DNA from: an uncultured bacterium
Lineage (GTDB): Bacteria > Krumholzibacteriota > Krumholzibacteriia > LZORAL124-64-63
Direction of reading: 5' to 3'
Length of the DNA stretch: 64,000 nucleotides
Assembly: GCA_903912525.1 (NCBI GenBank)
Contig: CAIWHK010000032.1
Location: forward strand, 1-64,000
Position 1 is the first letter of the stretch. Every line of letters begins with the position of its first letter. The notes below the pieces were generated by a model, which was given only the letters and a program-made list of their open reading frames with translations, did not search any database and was not told the origin of the DNA. This document shows positions 62,807 through 64,000 of this stretch, one piece after another. A program made the translations under genes and the position numbers.

Positions 62807-63649
62807 TCAGCGGCCGCCCGGGTGCAGCGGCGCCAGGGGCGTCCCTGCCCGGTATTCCTTCAAGGCCACGTCGATCGATCCGACGGGCACTTTCGCCTTC
62901 ATCAGGACCGGCACGCGCCGCTCGTCCGCGCTGATGTACAGCGTGATGCGGCCCTCGCTCTTGAACAGTCCCTCGCCCTCGATCACCGGTTCGACGACAT
63001 AGCAGTCGAACGTCCCGGCCGGCACCTCGACAGTCTCGCGCCCGTGCACGATGACCCGCATCTCATAGGTGCGGCGCGACGTGTGCGCCGGCAGCGTCAG
63101 GTCCCGCCCCGCCTCGAGGTCGAGGTTCCGCACGTAGTAGAAGGCCGACAGTTCGTCCTGGATGCCCGCCGGCACAGCGAGGGGTGTGTCATCGCCGTAC
63201 ACGGCCATCCCCGCCTCGCGGTCGAAGTTGATCTCCAGCGTCTTCTTGTAGTCGCCCTCGCGCAGGCGCTTGTAGAAGTAGGCGCTGCTCAGGTCGTTCA
63301 CGTCGATGTAGGTGACGATCCGGTCGCGCACCTTGTAGATCGACGAGAAGAACCGGTTGCTGTTCGTCGTGCTCTCGACATGGTAGCACGTCCGCCCCCG
63401 ATGATCGACCGTTCCGATGGTCTCGAGTGTGCCTTCGCCCGCGTTTACGGGGCCATAGCTGATCTCGAAGACCATGCGCTCGCCGGGGCCGTAGACAGTC
63501 GGCGCCGGTCCGGGAGCCGCCTCCAGGGCGCCGGGCGGGGAATCCTGGGCCCGCGCTGCGGTGGCACCGGCCAGGATGGCCCCGGCGGCGAGCAGCAGGG
63601 CCGCGGCGATGGTCCAGGCCAGCCGCCGCCGGGCAGATAGGTTCAACAC
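62807..63649 (-). CDS. DUF3108-domain secreted protein
   Basis: A 280-residue secreted protein. The signal peptide (1-34, ATAARAQ) is followed by the DUF3108 domain: GERMVFEISYGPVNAGEGTL, HVESTTNSNRFFSSIYKVRD and a C-terminal DERRVPVLMKAKVPVGSI. It is a beta-rich envelope protein of unknown action. The GTG at 63649 overlaps the GT9 stop, with AAGG seven bases upstream. A TTG three bases on is an alternative start. Confidence 0.85.
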   Translation of the reverse strand: MLNLSARRRLAWTIAAALLLAAGAILAGATAARAQDSPPGALEAAPGPAPTVYGPGERMVFEISYGPVNAGEGTLETIGTVDHRGRTCYHVESTTNSNRFFSSIYKVRDRIVTYIDVNDLSSAYFYKRLREGDYKKTLEINFDREAGMAVYGDDTPLAVPAGIQDELSAFYYVRNLDLEAGRDLTLPAHTSRRTYEMRVIVHGRETVEVPAGTFDCYVVEPVIEGEGLFKSEGRITLYISADERRVPVLMKAKVPVGSIDVALKEYRAGTPLAPLHPGGR

Positions 63650-64000
63650 GCCTTCGCCTTCCGTTCGGTGCCGCGCGCCGTCGCCTGCAAGAGGCGCAGG
63701 GCGGCTTCGGCCACCGGTTCGGCCCCGAGATCCTCCAGGCAGGGACGGCCCGGGACGGGGCATTCCGTCAGGTCGCACGGCGAGCAGGAGACGCCGCGTC
63801 GCACACAAACGTGGCGTGGCCCCGGCGGGTTCCAGCCCCCGGGGTCGGTTGGCCCAAAGACGGTGACGGTCGGCACCCCAAGCGATGCCGCCAGGTGCCG
63901 CAGGCCATTGTCGGTGCCGATGAACAGGTCCGAGCGCCGCAGCAGATCGGCCATCTCCCGGAGGGTGGATGGCGGCGCGAAGGCGGTCGGCGGCAGTTCC
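63643..64000 (-). CDS. Glycosyltransferase family 9 (heptosyltransferase-like), C-terminal part
   Basis: Only the last 118 codons are in the window; the frame is open to the right edge. The ADP-heptose/nucleotide-sugar site is seen in SDLFIGTDNGLRHLAASLGV, then VTVFGPTDPGGWNPPG, with a Cys-rich RGVSCSPCDLTECPV typical of GT9. It adds a sugar, often heptose, to the LPS core. It is the first gene visible of the surface-glycan cluster. An ATG at 63954 is internal. Confidence 0.9.
   Translation of the reverse strand, partial: ELPPTAFAPPSTLREMADLLRRSDLFIGTDNGLRHLAASLGVPTVTVFGPTDPGGWNPPGPRHVCVRRGVSCSPCDLTECPVPGRPCLEDLGAEPVAEAALRLLQATARGTERKAKAC

Overview
The window is a GC-rich (roughly 70 % by eye) chromosomal segment of a Gram-negative (diderm) bacterium, almost entirely coding. 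Nearly every gene lies on the minus strand. The exceptions are fbp, a small lipoprotein gene and a tRNA-Leu. The organism has an outer membrane: complete lpx genes, BamA, BamD, Skp, Tol-Pal, LolC/D and GT9/GT39 enzymes. It carries a flagellar rod gene, a PilT ATPase and bacillithiol genes. Several traits point to the FCB superphylum: a fused LpxC-FabZ, a tiny basic COX24-like ribosomal protein, a Bacteroidota-type NTP-transferase/left-handed beta-helix protein, and McsA/McsB with ClpC. A deep-branching phylum such as Krumholzibacteriota or Eiseniibacteriota would fit; that placement is inference. I see no mobile element, prophage, CRISPR array or rRNA.

Layout, low to high coordinates. 1-2620: start of a flagellar rod protein, a receiver-PAS-histidine kinase, and a PilZ protein. 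2714-3251: a 29-residue ribosomal-type protein and an HU protein, each with a readable promoter. 3252-3674: the only gene-free stretch over 300 bases, AT-rich and containing hairpins. 3675-8510: an NTP-transferase-like protein, an EamA exporter, a PAS histidine kinase and a VTT membrane protein with a possible 14-codon leader. 8726-9031: divergent tRNA-Ala and tRNA-Leu. 9156-12003: pruA and fbp, divergent. 12080-16909: the Tol-Pal operon (tolQ-tolR-tolA-tolB-pal-cpoB) followed by a cupin gene and a perfect bidirectional terminator. 17108-23499: nadB, a methyltransferase and bshC-bshB1-bshA, tightly overlapping, then a Minf_1886-type gene. 24223-33373: an envelope operon, bamA-skp-lpxD-lpxC/fabZ-lpxA-lpxB-acyltransferase-lpxK. 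33647-36118: clpC. 36363-53399: a 14-gene co-directional run, accC-ftsK-rimO-unknown-bamD-nadD-polA-coaE-prfB-lysS-lolC-lolD-mcsA-mcsB. prfB keeps the classical programmed +1 frameshift. 53624-56031: pilT, accB and efp. 56145-60516: aroQ, a TPR protein, an acyl-CoA dehydrogenase, a PhzF-like enzyme and acpS. 60513-64000: a sugar-phosphate transferase, a GT39-like glycosyltransferase, a DUF3108 protein and the end of a GT9 glycosyltransferase.

Functionally the region combines envelope building (lipid A, Bam, Lol, Tol-Pal, surface glycans), protein quality control (McsA/McsB/ClpC), replication and translation housekeeping, and low-molecular-weight thiol synthesis. The most suggestive lead is a SAM-dependent methyltransferase overlapping bshC, a candidate for making N-methyl-bacillithiol. 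Other leads are an McsB whose CPxN cysteine is serine, and an AT-rich, hairpin-bearing intergenic segment beside the HU gene. All assignments come from reading motifs and context by eye; no database search was run.
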